54,100 nt of DNA from NCBI RefSeq assembly GCF_001896955.1, contig NZ_MKRN01000203.1, positions 1 to 54,100 of the forward strand, in the 5' to 3' direction. The notes under the pieces are model-generated. The model was not told the DNA's origin. It did not search any database and worked only from the letters and a program-made list of their open reading frames with translations. A program made the translations under genes and the position numbers. Shown piece after piece: positions 40,484 through 49,629 of the stretch (position 1 is its first letter; every line of letters starts with the position of its first letter). The stretch comes from Nitrobacter sp. 62-13 (GTDB taxonomy: Bacteria > Pseudomonadota > Alphaproteobacteria > Rhizobiales > Xanthobacteraceae).

Positions 40484-40514
40484 AGGATCGTCGGGTACCG
40501 TTTCGTCATCGCGC

Positions 40515-40590
40515 TTGTCATGGAACGGCTATCAGCGCCGTCAGGCGCTGCCGGTGCGGTGAGGTTGTCATGGAACGGCTATCAGCGCCG
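40515..40590. repeat. 26-nt exact direct repeat, 50-nt period
   Basis: TTGTCATGGAACGGCTATCAGCGCCG at 40515-40540 and 40565-40590. Confidence 0.9.
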
Positions 40591-40954
40591 CCGCGACCCG
40601 GCGCCGCTCGCCCAGCATGATGTTGTAAGTCCGGATCGCCGCTCCGGTCAGCATGGTATCCACTCCGACGCTGACGCGGCGCAGGGCGTCGCGCAGTTCG
40701 GAAGGAGCAAGCCAGACCTCGGTGCCGGTGCCGATCAGCAATGTATCGATCGCGGCCGAGTCTGCGAAGACGCGCGCCAGCGCATGGCGGTCGATCTCAT
40801 GCGGGCGGGTCACGGGCCACGCCCAGATGCCGTCCGGCAGGCACAGCAGCGAGCCGCGGTGCGACATGGTGTCGAAACGGAAACCGCCGCTGCCATAGGC
40901 CTCGATCGCCGCAGGCCGCGGCAGGTGCGGCACCTCCGGCAGGTCGCCGCTCAC
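40568..40954 (-). CDS. Mth938-like domain protein (DUF498; NDUFAF3-like)
   Basis: IEAYGSGGFRFDTMSHRGSLLCLPDGIWAWPVTRPHEID...DTLLIGTGTEVWLAPSELRDALRRVSVGVDTMLTGAAIRTYNIMLGERRRVAAALIAVP. Confidence 0.92.
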   Translation of the reverse strand: MSGDLPEVPHLPRPAAIEAYGSGGFRFDTMSHRGSLLCLPDGIWAWPVTRPHEIDRHALARVFADSAAIDTLLIGTGTEVWLAPSELRDALRRVSVGVDTMLTGAAIRTYNIMLGERRRVAAALIAVP

Positions 40955-42096
40955 GGCTTCGATGGCTTCCGAGCTTTGGCCGGCTTTTCGGGCTTGACCG
41001 GTTTTTCTGGTTTAGCCGTCTCCTCGGACCTGGCTGTCTTCTCGGGCTTGGCCGTCTCGGGCTGCTTGGCCGCCTTGTCGGAAATGGCGACCTCAGGCTT
41101 GGCCGGCTTCTCCTCGACATCGGCGCGATGGTCGCCGACACCAAGATAGATCAGAATCGGCGCGGCGATGAAGATCGAGGTGTAGGTGCCGACCAGCACC
41201 ACGCCGAACATCATCACGGCGGTGAAGCTGTGAATGGCCGGTCCGCCGAACAGCAGCAGCGCAAGCAGCGCCAGCGTGACCGTGACGTGGGTGATGATCG
41301 AGCGCGACAAGGTCGAGTTGATCGACTCGTTGAGCAACGCCGGCATCGGCATTTTCTTGTAGCGCCGCAGCATCTCGCGGATGCGGTCGTAAATAACGAC
41401 AGTGTCGTTCAGCGAGTAGCCCAGAATGGTCAGAAGCGCGGCGATGCTGGTGAGATCGAAATCGACCTGCGAGATCGACATGAAGCCGATCGTCAGCACG
41501 ATATCGTGCACGTTGGCGATCATGGCGCCGAGCGCGAACTGCCACTCGAACCGGAACCACAGATAGATCAGGATGCCGAGGATCGCCAGCATCAGGCCGA
41601 CCATGCCGTAGGCGAGCAGCTCGCCGGACACGCGCGGGCCGACCACCTCAACGCGGCGATAGGTGACGCTGTCGCCCAGCGCGCCCCGCACCTTCTGCAC
41701 CGCCGCCTGCTGCGCGGCGTCGCCGCCCGGCTGCTCGGCAACGCGGATCAGCACTTCGGTCGGGCCGCCGAACTGTTGAAGCTGGACCTCGCCGAGACCG
41801 AGGCCGTTCAGCGTGCTGCGCATGCTCGCCAGGTTCGCATCGCCCGACTTCGACTGAACCTCGAGCAGCGTGCCACCCTTGAAATCGATGCCGAAATTCA
41901 AGCCGTGCGTGAAGAACAGCGTGATGGCGACGATCGACAGCACCGCCGAAATCGGAAAGCTGATGCGGCGGAAGCGCGTGAAGTCGAAATGCGTGTCGTC
42001 GGGGACGATCCGCAGCGACGGCAGCAGGCCGAACCAACTGACGATGGTCAGCACGACGATGAGGGCACCGAGCCCGAGCAAAATCCAGTGAGTCAC
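40951..42096 (-). CDS. secF: Protein translocase subunit SecF
   Basis: GLNFGIDFKGGTLLEVQSK, GYSLNDTVVIYDRIRE, SRSIITHVTVTLALLALLLFGG; K/P/E-rich C-terminal tail. Confidence 0.96.
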   Translation of the reverse strand: MTHWILLGLGALIVVLTIVSWFGLLPSLRIVPDDTHFDFTRFRRISFPISAVLSIVAITLFFTHGLNFGIDFKGGTLLEVQSKSGDANLASMRSTLNGLGLGEVQLQQFGGPTEVLIRVAEQPGGDAAQQAAVQKVRGALGDSVTYRRVEVVGPRVSGELLAYGMVGLMLAILGILIYLWFRFEWQFALGAMIANVHDIVLTIGFMSISQVDFDLTSIAALLTILGYSLNDTVVIYDRIREMLRRYKKMPMPALLNESINSTLSRSIITHVTVTLALLALLLFGGPAIHSFTAVMMFGVVLVGTYTSIFIAAPILIYLGVGDHRADVEEKPAKPEVAISDKAAKQPETAKPEKTARSEETAKPEKPVKPEKPAKARKPSKP

Positions 42097-42112
42097 AGCC
42101 GGCTCCGCGTCA

Positions 42113-43711
42113 TCAGATCGGCACGTTTTGCGGCCGCTTCCAGCGCACCCATGTCGCGACGATCAGCCGGGTCACCTCGAATGCGGTGAACACCGTGGTG
42201 ATGATGCCAATGCCGAGCGTCACGGCGAAGCCGCGCACCGGGCCGGTGCCGATGTAGAACAGCACTGCGGCGGCAATGAACGTCGTGATGTTGGAATCCA
42301 GAATCGTCGCCAGCGCCCGCTTGAAGCCGGCGTCGATCGCCGAAATCGCGGTGCGGCCGCCGCGGATCTCCTCGCGGATGCGCTCATAGATCAGCACGTT
42401 GGAATCGACGGCGATGCCCACGGTCAGCACGATGCCGGCGATGCCGGGCAGCGTCAGCGTCGCGTTCAATAGCGACAACACGCCGAAAATCATGGCGACG
42501 TTGACGGCGACAGCGATATTCGCGAACACCCCGAACAGCCGATAGGTCAGCAGCATGAACAGGATGACCATGATCGAACCGACATAGGCGGCGAGTTCGC
42601 CTTTTTCGATCGAATCCTGTCCGAGGCCGGGACCGACGGTGCGTTCCTCGATGATCGTCAGCGGCGCCGGCAGCGCGCCGGCGCGCAGCAGGATCGCAAG
42701 GTCGTTGGCCTCCTGCACCGTGAAATTCCCGGAAATCTGCCCGGAGCCGCCGGTGATCGGTTCGCGGATGACCGGCGCGGAGATCACCTCGTTGTCGAGA
42801 ATGATGGCGAACGGCTGTCCGACGTTTTCCGATGTCGCCTGCGCGAACTTGCGCGCGCCGTTGCTGTTGAAGCGGAAGGTCACGATCGGCTCGCTGGTGC
42901 GCGAGTCGAATCCGGGCTGCGCGTCGGTCAGGTCGCCGCCGGAGACGAGCACCTGCTTCTTGACGACATAAGGCGTCTTGGGCGCCTGCGAACTCATCAG
43001 CACTTCGGAATCGGCGGGCACCCGGCCCTGCAGGGCCTGCTCGGGCGACACGCTCGAATCGACCATGCGGAAGTCCATCTTCGCGGTCTTGCCGAGGATT
43101 TCCTTCAGCCGCGTCGGATCCTGCAGTCCCGGCACCTGAACCAGAATGCGGTCAGTGCCCTGACGCTGGATCAGCGGCTCGACAGTGCCGAGTTCGTTGA
43201 CGCGCTTCTCGATGATCTGGATCGATTGCTCGACAGACTGGCGGATACGGTCGGTGACCGCGGCTTGTGGAACCGTCAAGCGGATCAGCCCGCCCTCACC
43301 ACTGACTTCGAGACTGCGCTGACCGCTGGAGCCGAGCAGGCCTCCGAGCGGCTGCGACAGATCGCGCAACTTGCCGAGCGCGGTCTGGAATTCATCATCC
43401 TTGCTGATGCGCACTTCGACAGCGCCGTTCTTGACGGCAAGGCCGGTATAGGCAATCCGCGCGTCGCGCAGCGTCTTGCGTGCGTCGTCGCGGACCTGAT
43501 CGAGTTTCTCTTTCTTGACGTAGTTGGAATCGACCTCGAGCAGCAGATATGAGCCGCCCTGAAGATCGAGTCCCAGCACGAGGTGGCGCTGCGCCCATTT
43601 CGGCCAGGTCTTGACCTGCGCTTCCGGAAAGAAGTTCGGCACCGCGCACAGGCAGACCAGGAAGGCGGTTACGACGATCGCCAGCGCTTTCCACCGCGTA
43701 AAGTACAGCAT
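42113..43711 (-). CDS. secD: Protein translocase subunit SecD
   Basis: HLVLGLDLQGGSYLLLEVD; GIVLTVGIAVDSNVLIYERIREEIRGGRT; ILDSNITTFIAAAVLFYIGTGPVRGFAVTLGIGI. Confidence 0.97.
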   Translation of the reverse strand: MLYFTRWKALAIVVTAFLVCLCAVPNFFPEAQVKTWPKWAQRHLVLGLDLQGGSYLLLEVDSNYVKKEKLDQVRDDARKTLRDARIAYTGLAVKNGAVEVRISKDDEFQTALGKLRDLSQPLGGLLGSSGQRSLEVSGEGGLIRLTVPQAAVTDRIRQSVEQSIQIIEKRVNELGTVEPLIQRQGTDRILVQVPGLQDPTRLKEILGKTAKMDFRMVDSSVSPEQALQGRVPADSEVLMSSQAPKTPYVVKKQVLVSGGDLTDAQPGFDSRTSEPIVTFRFNSNGARKFAQATSENVGQPFAIILDNEVISAPVIREPITGGSGQISGNFTVQEANDLAILLRAGALPAPLTIIEERTVGPGLGQDSIEKGELAAYVGSIMVILFMLLTYRLFGVFANIAVAVNVAMIFGVLSLLNATLTLPGIAGIVLTVGIAVDSNVLIYERIREEIRGGRTAISAIDAGFKRALATILDSNITTFIAAAVLFYIGTGPVRGFAVTLGIGIITTVFTAFEVTRLIVATWVRWKRPQNVPI

Positions 43712-43723
43712 CGAGATAACCCG

Positions 43724-44125
43724 TCAGCTTGCGGCGTTGTCGTCCTTGGCGTCCTCGCCCTTGGCGCGTCCCTTTGCCGCTTCACCCTTGGTCGGCTCAC
43801 CCTTCGCCGGCTCTCCCTTGGCGCGGACGATCGAAATCATCTGCCGCATCTGCCGCACCCGGACGCCGTCCGCGATTTCGAACTCGATCTGGTCGTCGTC
43901 CACCACCTTGGTGACCTTTCCGACGAGACCGCTTGTCGTGATGACGGTGTCGCCGCGGCGGATATTCTTCACAAGCTCGTTATGCTCTTTCGCCTTTTTC
44001 TGCTGAGGCCGAATAATCAGAAAATACATGATGATGAAGATCAGCGCGAACGGCAGCAGCGACATCAGCAGGTTGTTGGTATCGCCGGCACCGGCGGCCT
44101 GAGCAAACGCGGGGGTCATGAACAT
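43724..44125 (-). CDS. yajC: Preprotein translocase subunit YajC
   Basis: LMSLLPFALIFIIMYFLIIRPQQKKAKEHNELVKNIRRGDTVITTSGLVGKV; KGEPxKGE low-complexity C-terminus. Confidence 0.95.
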   Translation of the reverse strand: MFMTPAFAQAAGAGDTNNLLMSLLPFALIFIIMYFLIIRPQQKKAKEHNELVKNIRRGDTVITTSGLVGKVTKVVDDDQIEFEIADGVRVRQMRQMISIVRAKGEPAKGEPTKGEAAKGRAKGEDAKDDNAAS

Positions 44126-44293
44126 TCGGACGATTCCTTGAAACGGAGCAGGCCGGCGCGACGGCAGAGTCGCCCGGTCGAAGCAAATTCGCGCGGACTA
44201 TAGCGGCCACGGTCCCAATTGCAACGCCGCCAGACCCTTGATCGGGCCTCATTATTTCGGCTGCTTGCGGGGGCCCGGGTCCCTGTTCTAATT

Positions 44294-44342
44294 GAGCATG
44301 ATCTCATCCGAAAACCGGTTTCCACTTTCGGGACCATGCTCT
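44294..44342. repeat. Dispersed GAGCATGATC...AAACCGGTTTCCACTTTCGG...CATGCTC palindromic repeat
   Basis: GAGCATGATCTCATCCGAAAACCGGTTTCCACTTTCGGGACCATGCTC; reverse-orientation relative of 19274-19362. Confidence 0.75.
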
Positions 44343-44373
44343 GACTAAAAGCGCGCGCTCAAGAAAGGCAAAG

Positions 44374-45336
44374 ATGGCGAGAAAGTCAGGGAAAACCGGC
44401 TCCCGTAAAACGCCGAAGGCTCGCGCGGGCAGCCGCGGCAGCGGCGCGACAACACGTCCGAAACCGGCCGCGGCGCCTGCCGCCGACGAACGGATCGCGA
44501 GCGCGCTCGAGGCGATCGCCGCAGCCATGTCCGCGGCGACAAAACCCGACAACGGCGCTGCGCTGACACGCGCGGACGCCTTCGTCTGGCATCCGGAGGG
44601 ACGGCTGATACCGGTGCCGCGCGTCAGCCGGGTCGACCTCGGCCTGCTCAAGGGAATCGACCGGATGCGCGACATCCTGATCGAGAACACCGAACGCTTC
44701 GCCAAGGGCCTGCCCGCGAACAACGCCCTGCTCTGGGGCGCGCGCGGCATGGGCAAGTCGTCGCTGGTCAAGGCGGCGCATGCGAGCGTCAACGCCCAGG
44801 CCGGCGGCCGGCTCAAGCTGATCGAAATTCACCGCGAGGACGTCGAGAGCCTGCCGGGCCTGATGGAACAGCTCCGCTCATCGGAATTCCGTTTCATCGT
44901 GTTCTGCGACGACCTGTCATTCGACGGCAATGACGCCTCCTACAAATCGCTGAAAGCGGTGCTCGAGGGCGGCATCGAGGGACGCCCCGACAACGTCATC
45001 CTGTACGCGACGTCGAACCGCCGCCACCTGCTGGCGCGCGACATGATCGAGAACGAGCGATCGACCGCGATCAATCCCGGCGAGGCCGTCGAGGAAAAGG
45101 TCTCCCTGTCGGACCGCTTCGGCCTCTGGCTCGGCTTCCATCGTTGCAGCCAGGACGAATATCTCGCGATGGTGCGCGGCTATTGCGCCCACTTCGGCAT
45201 CGAACTCGACGACGCCGACCTTGAACGCGAAGCGCTGGAATGGGCGACCACGCGGGGCTCGCGATCTGGACGCGTCGCCTGGCAGTTCACGCAGGAACTG
45301 GCGGGACGACTCGGCGTACGGATCACGACGAAATAG
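44374..45336 (+). CDS. DUF815 family ATP-binding (AAA-like) protein
   Basis: NNALLWGARGMGKSSLVKAAHA (Walker A), FIVFCDDLSFD (Walker B), NVILYATSNRRHL. Confidence 0.92.
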   Translation: MARKSGKTGSRKTPKARAGSRGSGATTRPKPAAAPAADERIASALEAIAAAMSAATKPDNGAALTRADAFVWHPEGRLIPVPRVSRVDLGLLKGIDRMRDILIENTERFAKGLPANNALLWGARGMGKSSLVKAAHASVNAQAGGRLKLIEIHREDVESLPGLMEQLRSSEFRFIVFCDDLSFDGNDASYKSLKAVLEGGIEGRPDNVILYATSNRRHLLARDMIENERSTAINPGEAVEEKVSLSDRFGLWLGFHRCSQDEYLAMVRGYCAHFGIELDDADLEREALEWATTRGSRSGRVAWQFTQELAGRLGVRITTK

Positions 45337-45369
45337 TTCTTGCAGGCAGACGTCTCTTGCAAAACCCGA

Positions 45370-45465
45370 CATGATACCCGCGACGGCGGGCATCGCGCGC
45401 CTTGTCCTTTTCAATCAGCGCGAGACGCTCCGGATACCGGATCACCTGCGTTCGCGGTGACGGCG
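45370..45465. repeat. Diverged copy of the intergenic repeat also seen at 52435-52549
   Basis: CATGATACCCGCGACGGCGGGCATCG ... CCGGATACCGGATCACCTGCGTTCGCGGTGACGG matches end motifs of 52435-52549. Confidence 0.45.
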
Positions 45466-45488
45466 CCGCATCGGTGATGCTGCCGGCC

Positions 45489-46820
45489 TCACGCCCCGCT
45501 GAGGAAATGAAGCGGGTCAACCGGTGAAGATCCTTTTCGGATCTCGAAGTGGAGCTGCGGCGACGCCGCTTCGCCCGACTGACCCGACTTGGCAATGACC
45601 TGGCCGCGCTTGATGGTATCCCCGCGCTTCACCAACAATTCACTCGCATGGGCATATGCGGTCACGTAACCGTTGGGGTGCCGAACCAGGATCAGGTTGC
45701 CGTAACCCTTGAGTTCGTTGCCGGCATAAGCAACGACGCCATCCTCGGCAGCCTTCACCGGCGTCCCCTCGGGCACCGCGACGTTGATGCCATCATTTGA
45801 CTTGCCGTTGGTCCGGGCGCCGTAGGCCGCGATCACGCGGCCGCGCACCGGCCAGCGGAATGTCGGCAGCGCCCCGGTCGCTTCGGCGGTTTTCGCCGCC
45901 GGCTTGACCACGGCCTCCTCGGGCGTCGTCGTCGCAACCGCGAGGTTGACTTTTTGCACCGGCCCTTCCGGCGCCGCCGCCGCGGTGTGAACCACAGGCG
46001 CAGCCGCAGCGGGAGGCGCGGCCGCAGCAGCAACAGGCTGGGCGGCCACGGCGGCAACCTTCGTCGGCACCGTTATCTTCATGCCGACCTTTAACGTCGC
46101 ACCCGGTCGCAGGCCGTTGGCGCGGGCGAGCTCGCCGACCGCGATATGATTGTGGCGCGCGATGCTCATCAGCGTGTCGCCGCGATTGACGTAGTGGACG
46201 GCGGAGGCGGCCTCAGCGACCGCGACGGGCTTCGCGGCCGGAGCGGCATGGGTTTCCGCCGCCGCTGCGCGCTTCGGAATGATCAGTTGCTGGCCGGGCT
46301 GCAACCGGCGCGGACCACGGTAGCCGTTGGCCTTGAGGATTTCGGCGGTCGAGACGCCATAGCGGTGCGACAGCCCCTCCAGCGTGTCGCTGGTACCGAC
46401 GATGATCGGGGTGCCGCCGTTGTGGTTCCAGCCGTCCCGTGATGCGACAGGCTTGGTGGACTCGATCGGACGTGCCGGCGGCGTATACGAGTGGACGCTT
46501 CGCCCGTTACCAGAGGCGCTTGACGCCACCGGATAGGTTTTCGGCGTCGAGATCGGTGGCGGCAACGGCTGGGACTGATATTGCGACCGCGAGTACTGCG
46601 GCAACTCGCGACGGACGACAGGGGCTGCGGGCGCCGGCGCCACCGAGCCGGTCGACTCGCGCTGCCATCCGAAACCACTTGATTGCTGCGGACCACTGTC
46701 CATCTGCGCAAGGCGCGAGGACATGTCCGCACTGCATCCGGCAAAACCGATCGACACCAGCGCCAGCACCGCGACCTGCGGTACGCGACGCGAGCAAAGC
46801 ACCTCGACGACACGGGACAT
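45489..46820 (-). CDS. Peptidoglycan DD-metallopeptidase family protein (two LysM plus M23; NlpD-like)
   Basis: Lipobox-like VSIGFAGCSAD; LysM repeats; GRVIAAYGARTNGKSNDGINVAVPEGTPVKAAEDGVVAYAGNELKGYGNLILVRHPNGYVTAYAH; PQLHFEIRKG. Confidence 0.94.
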   Translation of the reverse strand: MSRVVEVLCSRRVPQVAVLALVSIGFAGCSADMSSRLAQMDSGPQQSSGFGWQRESTGSVAPAPAAPVVRRELPQYSRSQYQSQPLPPPISTPKTYPVASSASGNGRSVHSYTPPARPIESTKPVASRDGWNHNGGTPIIVGTSDTLEGLSHRYGVSTAEILKANGYRGPRRLQPGQQLIIPKRAAAAETHAAPAAKPVAVAEAASAVHYVNRGDTLMSIARHNHIAVGELARANGLRPGATLKVGMKITVPTKVAAVAAQPVAAAAAPPAAAAPVVHTAAAAPEGPVQKVNLAVATTTPEEAVVKPAAKTAEATGALPTFRWPVRGRVIAAYGARTNGKSNDGINVAVPEGTPVKAAEDGVVAYAGNELKGYGNLILVRHPNGYVTAYAHASELLVKRGDTIKRGQVIAKSGQSGEAASPQLHFEIRKGSSPVDPLHFLSGA

Positions 46821-46978
46821 GGTTACTCACTCGACGCAACTTAACTACAAAATCGACTAAACACGCCCCGAGTAAACAAGGCTTTAACCGTTCGAACAAC
46901 GCATTGCGGCAGCGACCAAAGTTTGCGCGCTCCGAAATTCGCGGAGGGCGCTACACAGTCGGCAAACTTTTATTCGGG

Positions 46979-47632
46979 CTAAAGTTCGCGGGCGATACCC
47001 GGCAGCGCGGGCACGAAGCGGACGTCGATCAGCTCCTTGCGGACCAATCCGGCGGTGGTCCGCCGGAGAAGGATCAGCGTCTGCCGTCCGTTGTGCGGCC
47101 CGACCGGTGCGATCAGAAGCCCGCCGGGCTCGATCCGGGCTATCAGCGCGTCCGGAATCTGCTCCATCGCCGCCGTCACCAGAATACGGTCGAACTGTCC
47201 CGCTTCCGCAGGAATGTCGAAGCCATCGCCCAGCATGACCTCGACGTTATCGCAACCGAGTTGCTCCAGTCGGGAGCGAGCGCGATCGGCAAGCTCGCGA
47301 AATCGCTCGATGGTCACGACCTCCCGGCACAGATGCGACAAAATTGCGGCCTGGTAACCGGAGCCCGTGCCGATCTCCAGCACCCGGTTATCGTCGCGCA
47401 ATTCCAGCCGCTCGGTCATATAGGCCACGACGAAAGGCTGGCTGATGGTCTGGCCGCAGGCAATGCCGAGCGCGGTGTCCAGCCACGCATCGTCGCGATC
47501 GGCCTCCTCCACGAAGACATCGCGCGGGACGTCGTCCATCGCGCGCAGCACGCGCTGATCGCTGATGCCGCGTCGCCGCAGATTGAGCTGAAACATCATC
47601 TTCTCGGGCGGCGGACGATCGACGAAAGGCAT
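46979..47632 (-). CDS. pcm: Protein-L-isoaspartate O-methyltransferase
   Basis: [23 protein letters not shown]...[17 protein letters not shown]...[28 protein letters not shown]. Confidence 0.95.
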   Translation of the reverse strand: MPFVDRPPPEKMMFQLNLRRRGISDQRVLRAMDDVPRDVFVEEADRDDAWLDTALGIACGQTISQPFVVAYMTERLELRDDNRVLEIGTGSGYQAAILSHLCREVVTIERFRELADRARSRLEQLGCDNVEVMLGDGFDIPAEAGQFDRILVTAAMEQIPDALIARIEPGGLLIAPVGPHNGRQTLILLRRTTAGLVRKELIDVRFVPALPGIAREL

Positions 47633-47942
47633 CAGGTGAACTCTCGAGCGCTGGCGCTTGGCCGCAGCGGGAAATCAAGATGACATCAAGACAAGGTGAT
47701 GCAATCTGCGCGGATCGTCTGCCGGGTCAATCCGAGGAGTCAAATTTTTGTTCCCGGCCGGCAGAGCCGGCCCGCGCCACCCCTTGGCCACGGGGCCGCC
47801 ACCCCCCAATTTACACCCTAAGGAGAAGCTGCAATCGCCCCCGCAATACCTTATCATCCCGCCGGCGGCGGCGGCATTGCATTGCCTTCGTCAGCGTAAT
47901 TTGCGATTCTGTAGCAGGAATTGAAGGGATCGGATCTTTTCT

Positions 47943-48332
47943 ATGGCGCCCGTAAAGCCGCCCGGTGGCTCGGTGTTCCTCGTCGAGGACGAGGTCATGA
48001 TCCGCATGATGGTCGCGGACATGCTGGAGGAGCTGGGATACAGCATCGCCGCCGAATCCGGCGACATCGATCACGCGCTCAAGCTCGCGCAGACCGCCAA
48101 CTTCGACATCGCTATCCTCGACGTCAACGTCAACGGAAAGCTGATTTCCCCTGTGGCCGAAGTGATCGAGGGCCGCAACCGGCCTTTCATTTTCGCAACC
48201 GGCTACGGCATGCAGGGCCTGCCGCCGGAATATCGCAACCGCCCGGCGTTGCAAAAACCATTTCAGATGGAAAACCTCGCGGTCATGATCGAGAGCACGC
48301 TCAACGGCACCGCCGCAGCCGAGCGCACCTGA
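47943..48332 (+). CDS. Single-domain response regulator
   Basis: GSVFLVEDEVMIRMMVADMLEELGYSIAAESGDIDHALKLAQTANFDIAILDVNVNGK...FATGYG...LQKPF. Confidence 0.92.
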   Translation: MAPVKPPGGSVFLVEDEVMIRMMVADMLEELGYSIAAESGDIDHALKLAQTANFDIAILDVNVNGKLISPVAEVIEGRNRPFIFATGYGMQGLPPEYRNRPALQKPFQMENLAVMIESTLNGTAAAERT

Positions 48333-48411
48333 ACATCGCGGTGGCCGGCAATCGTAGCGCCGGTCAGCCGTCCGGCATCATTTTTCCTGCGAGAGAAACC
48401 AACGGCCCACC

Positions 48412-49179
48412 CTACTTCAAGGCCGTCGTCAGGACCTCGAGGAAAGCATCGTCGGTGCGATCCAGCCGCAGCGGCGTCACCGAGACGCACCGCGACGCGA
48501 TCGCGGCGAGATCGGTCCCCGCCGCCGGGGTATCCGCAGCATCGGCCTTCTCGAATCCGATCCAGAAATACGGATTGCCGCGGCCGTCGCGGCGTTCGAC
48601 GATCTTGAGAAAGCCGAGATTGCGCTTGCCCATCCGCGTCACCAGCACCCCTGCCACCTCCTCCGGCGCACAGGCCGGAAAATTGACATTGACCACCGTG
48701 TTTTTGGGAATGCCGGCGTCGATCACTCTGCGCAGAATCTGCGGCCCGAACGTGAGCGCGGTTTCCCACACCGGCCTGTCGCCGGTCTCCATGCTGAATT
48801 CCTGCGACAGCGCGAACGACGGCAGGCCGAGCATCGTGCCCTCGAGCGCGCCGGCGATGGTGCCGGAATACACCACGTCCTCGGCGACGTTGCGCCCCCG
48901 ATTGACCCCGGACAACACGAGATCCGGCCCCTTTTTGCCGAGAATGTGCCGCGATCCCATGATCACGCAATCGGTCGGCGTGCCCTTTACCGCGAAATGA
49001 CGCGGTCCGACTTCGCGCAGCCGCAGCGGATCGTTGAGCGACAGCGAATGCGAGACGCCGGATTGATCGTGCTCGGGCGCGACCACCCAGACATCGTCGG
49101 ATAACTCCCTTGCGATTTGCTCGATGGTCGTGAGGCCCGGCGCGTTGATGCCGTCGTCGTTGGTGCAGAGAATTCGCAT
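48412..49179 (-). CDS. surE: 5'/3'-nucleotidase SurE
   Basis: [54 protein letters not shown]...[28 protein letters not shown]. Confidence 0.97.
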   Translation of the reverse strand: MRILCTNDDGINAPGLTTIEQIARELSDDVWVVAPEHDQSGVSHSLSLNDPLRLREVGPRHFAVKGTPTDCVIMGSRHILGKKGPDLVLSGVNRGRNVAEDVVYSGTIAGALEGTMLGLPSFALSQEFSMETGDRPVWETALTFGPQILRRVIDAGIPKNTVVNVNFPACAPEEVAGVLVTRMGKRNLGFLKIVERRDGRGNPYFWIGFEKADAADTPAAGTDLAAIASRCVSVTPLRLDRTDDAFLEVLTTALK

Positions 49180-49380
49180 TCGTGAGGTTGCCTTTTTCGG
49201 CCGCTGCCAGCGCCGTTCGGCCACCTCTTATCCGGCCCGGCCGGGCCTGGCAAACCCGACGGTCCGGCCGGCTCGGAGGATTTTTTCGTTCGAGTGACGC
49301 ATCTCACATCGCCGGCTGAACCATGCGTCTATGCCGGATGTCGCGACCGGGAATGCCCGGTTTTATGACAGGAGCGACAG

Positions 49381-49581
49381 ATGCATAGCGACATACGAGA
49401 GCTGACCGCAGGCGAACTCAATGCGGTCGGCGGCGGCGAGATCACCGTCGTCGCCGACAAGGACTATGTTGGAATCGAGGTCAGGGTCGGCGGTTACGGC
49501 TTCGCCGTCTGGGTGACCGGCGGTCAGGTCTGCGGCGCGACCTACACGCCTCACCACAACGGCGGGACGTGCATTCCCTGA
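49381..49581 (+). CDS. Small double-glycine-leader (RiPP/bacteriocin-like) peptide
   Basis: MHSDIRELTAGELNAVGGGEITVVADKDYVGIEVRVGGYGFAVWVTGGQVCGATYTPHHNGGTCIP; AGGAG RBS ('gacaggagcgacagATG'). Confidence 0.75.
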   Translation: MHSDIRELTAGELNAVGGGEITVVADKDYVGIEVRVGGYGFAVWVTGGQVCGATYTPHHNGGTCIP

Positions 49582-49629
49582 AAATCTCCGAGGGCGGCGT
49601 CACACGCGCCGTCCCGGACCATTCTGCCG

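Noticed and set aside
47755-47774. GGCCGGC-AGA-GCCGGCC hairpin between pcm and the receiver gene
   Set aside because: Short GC palindrome easily arising by chance in GC-rich intergenic DNA
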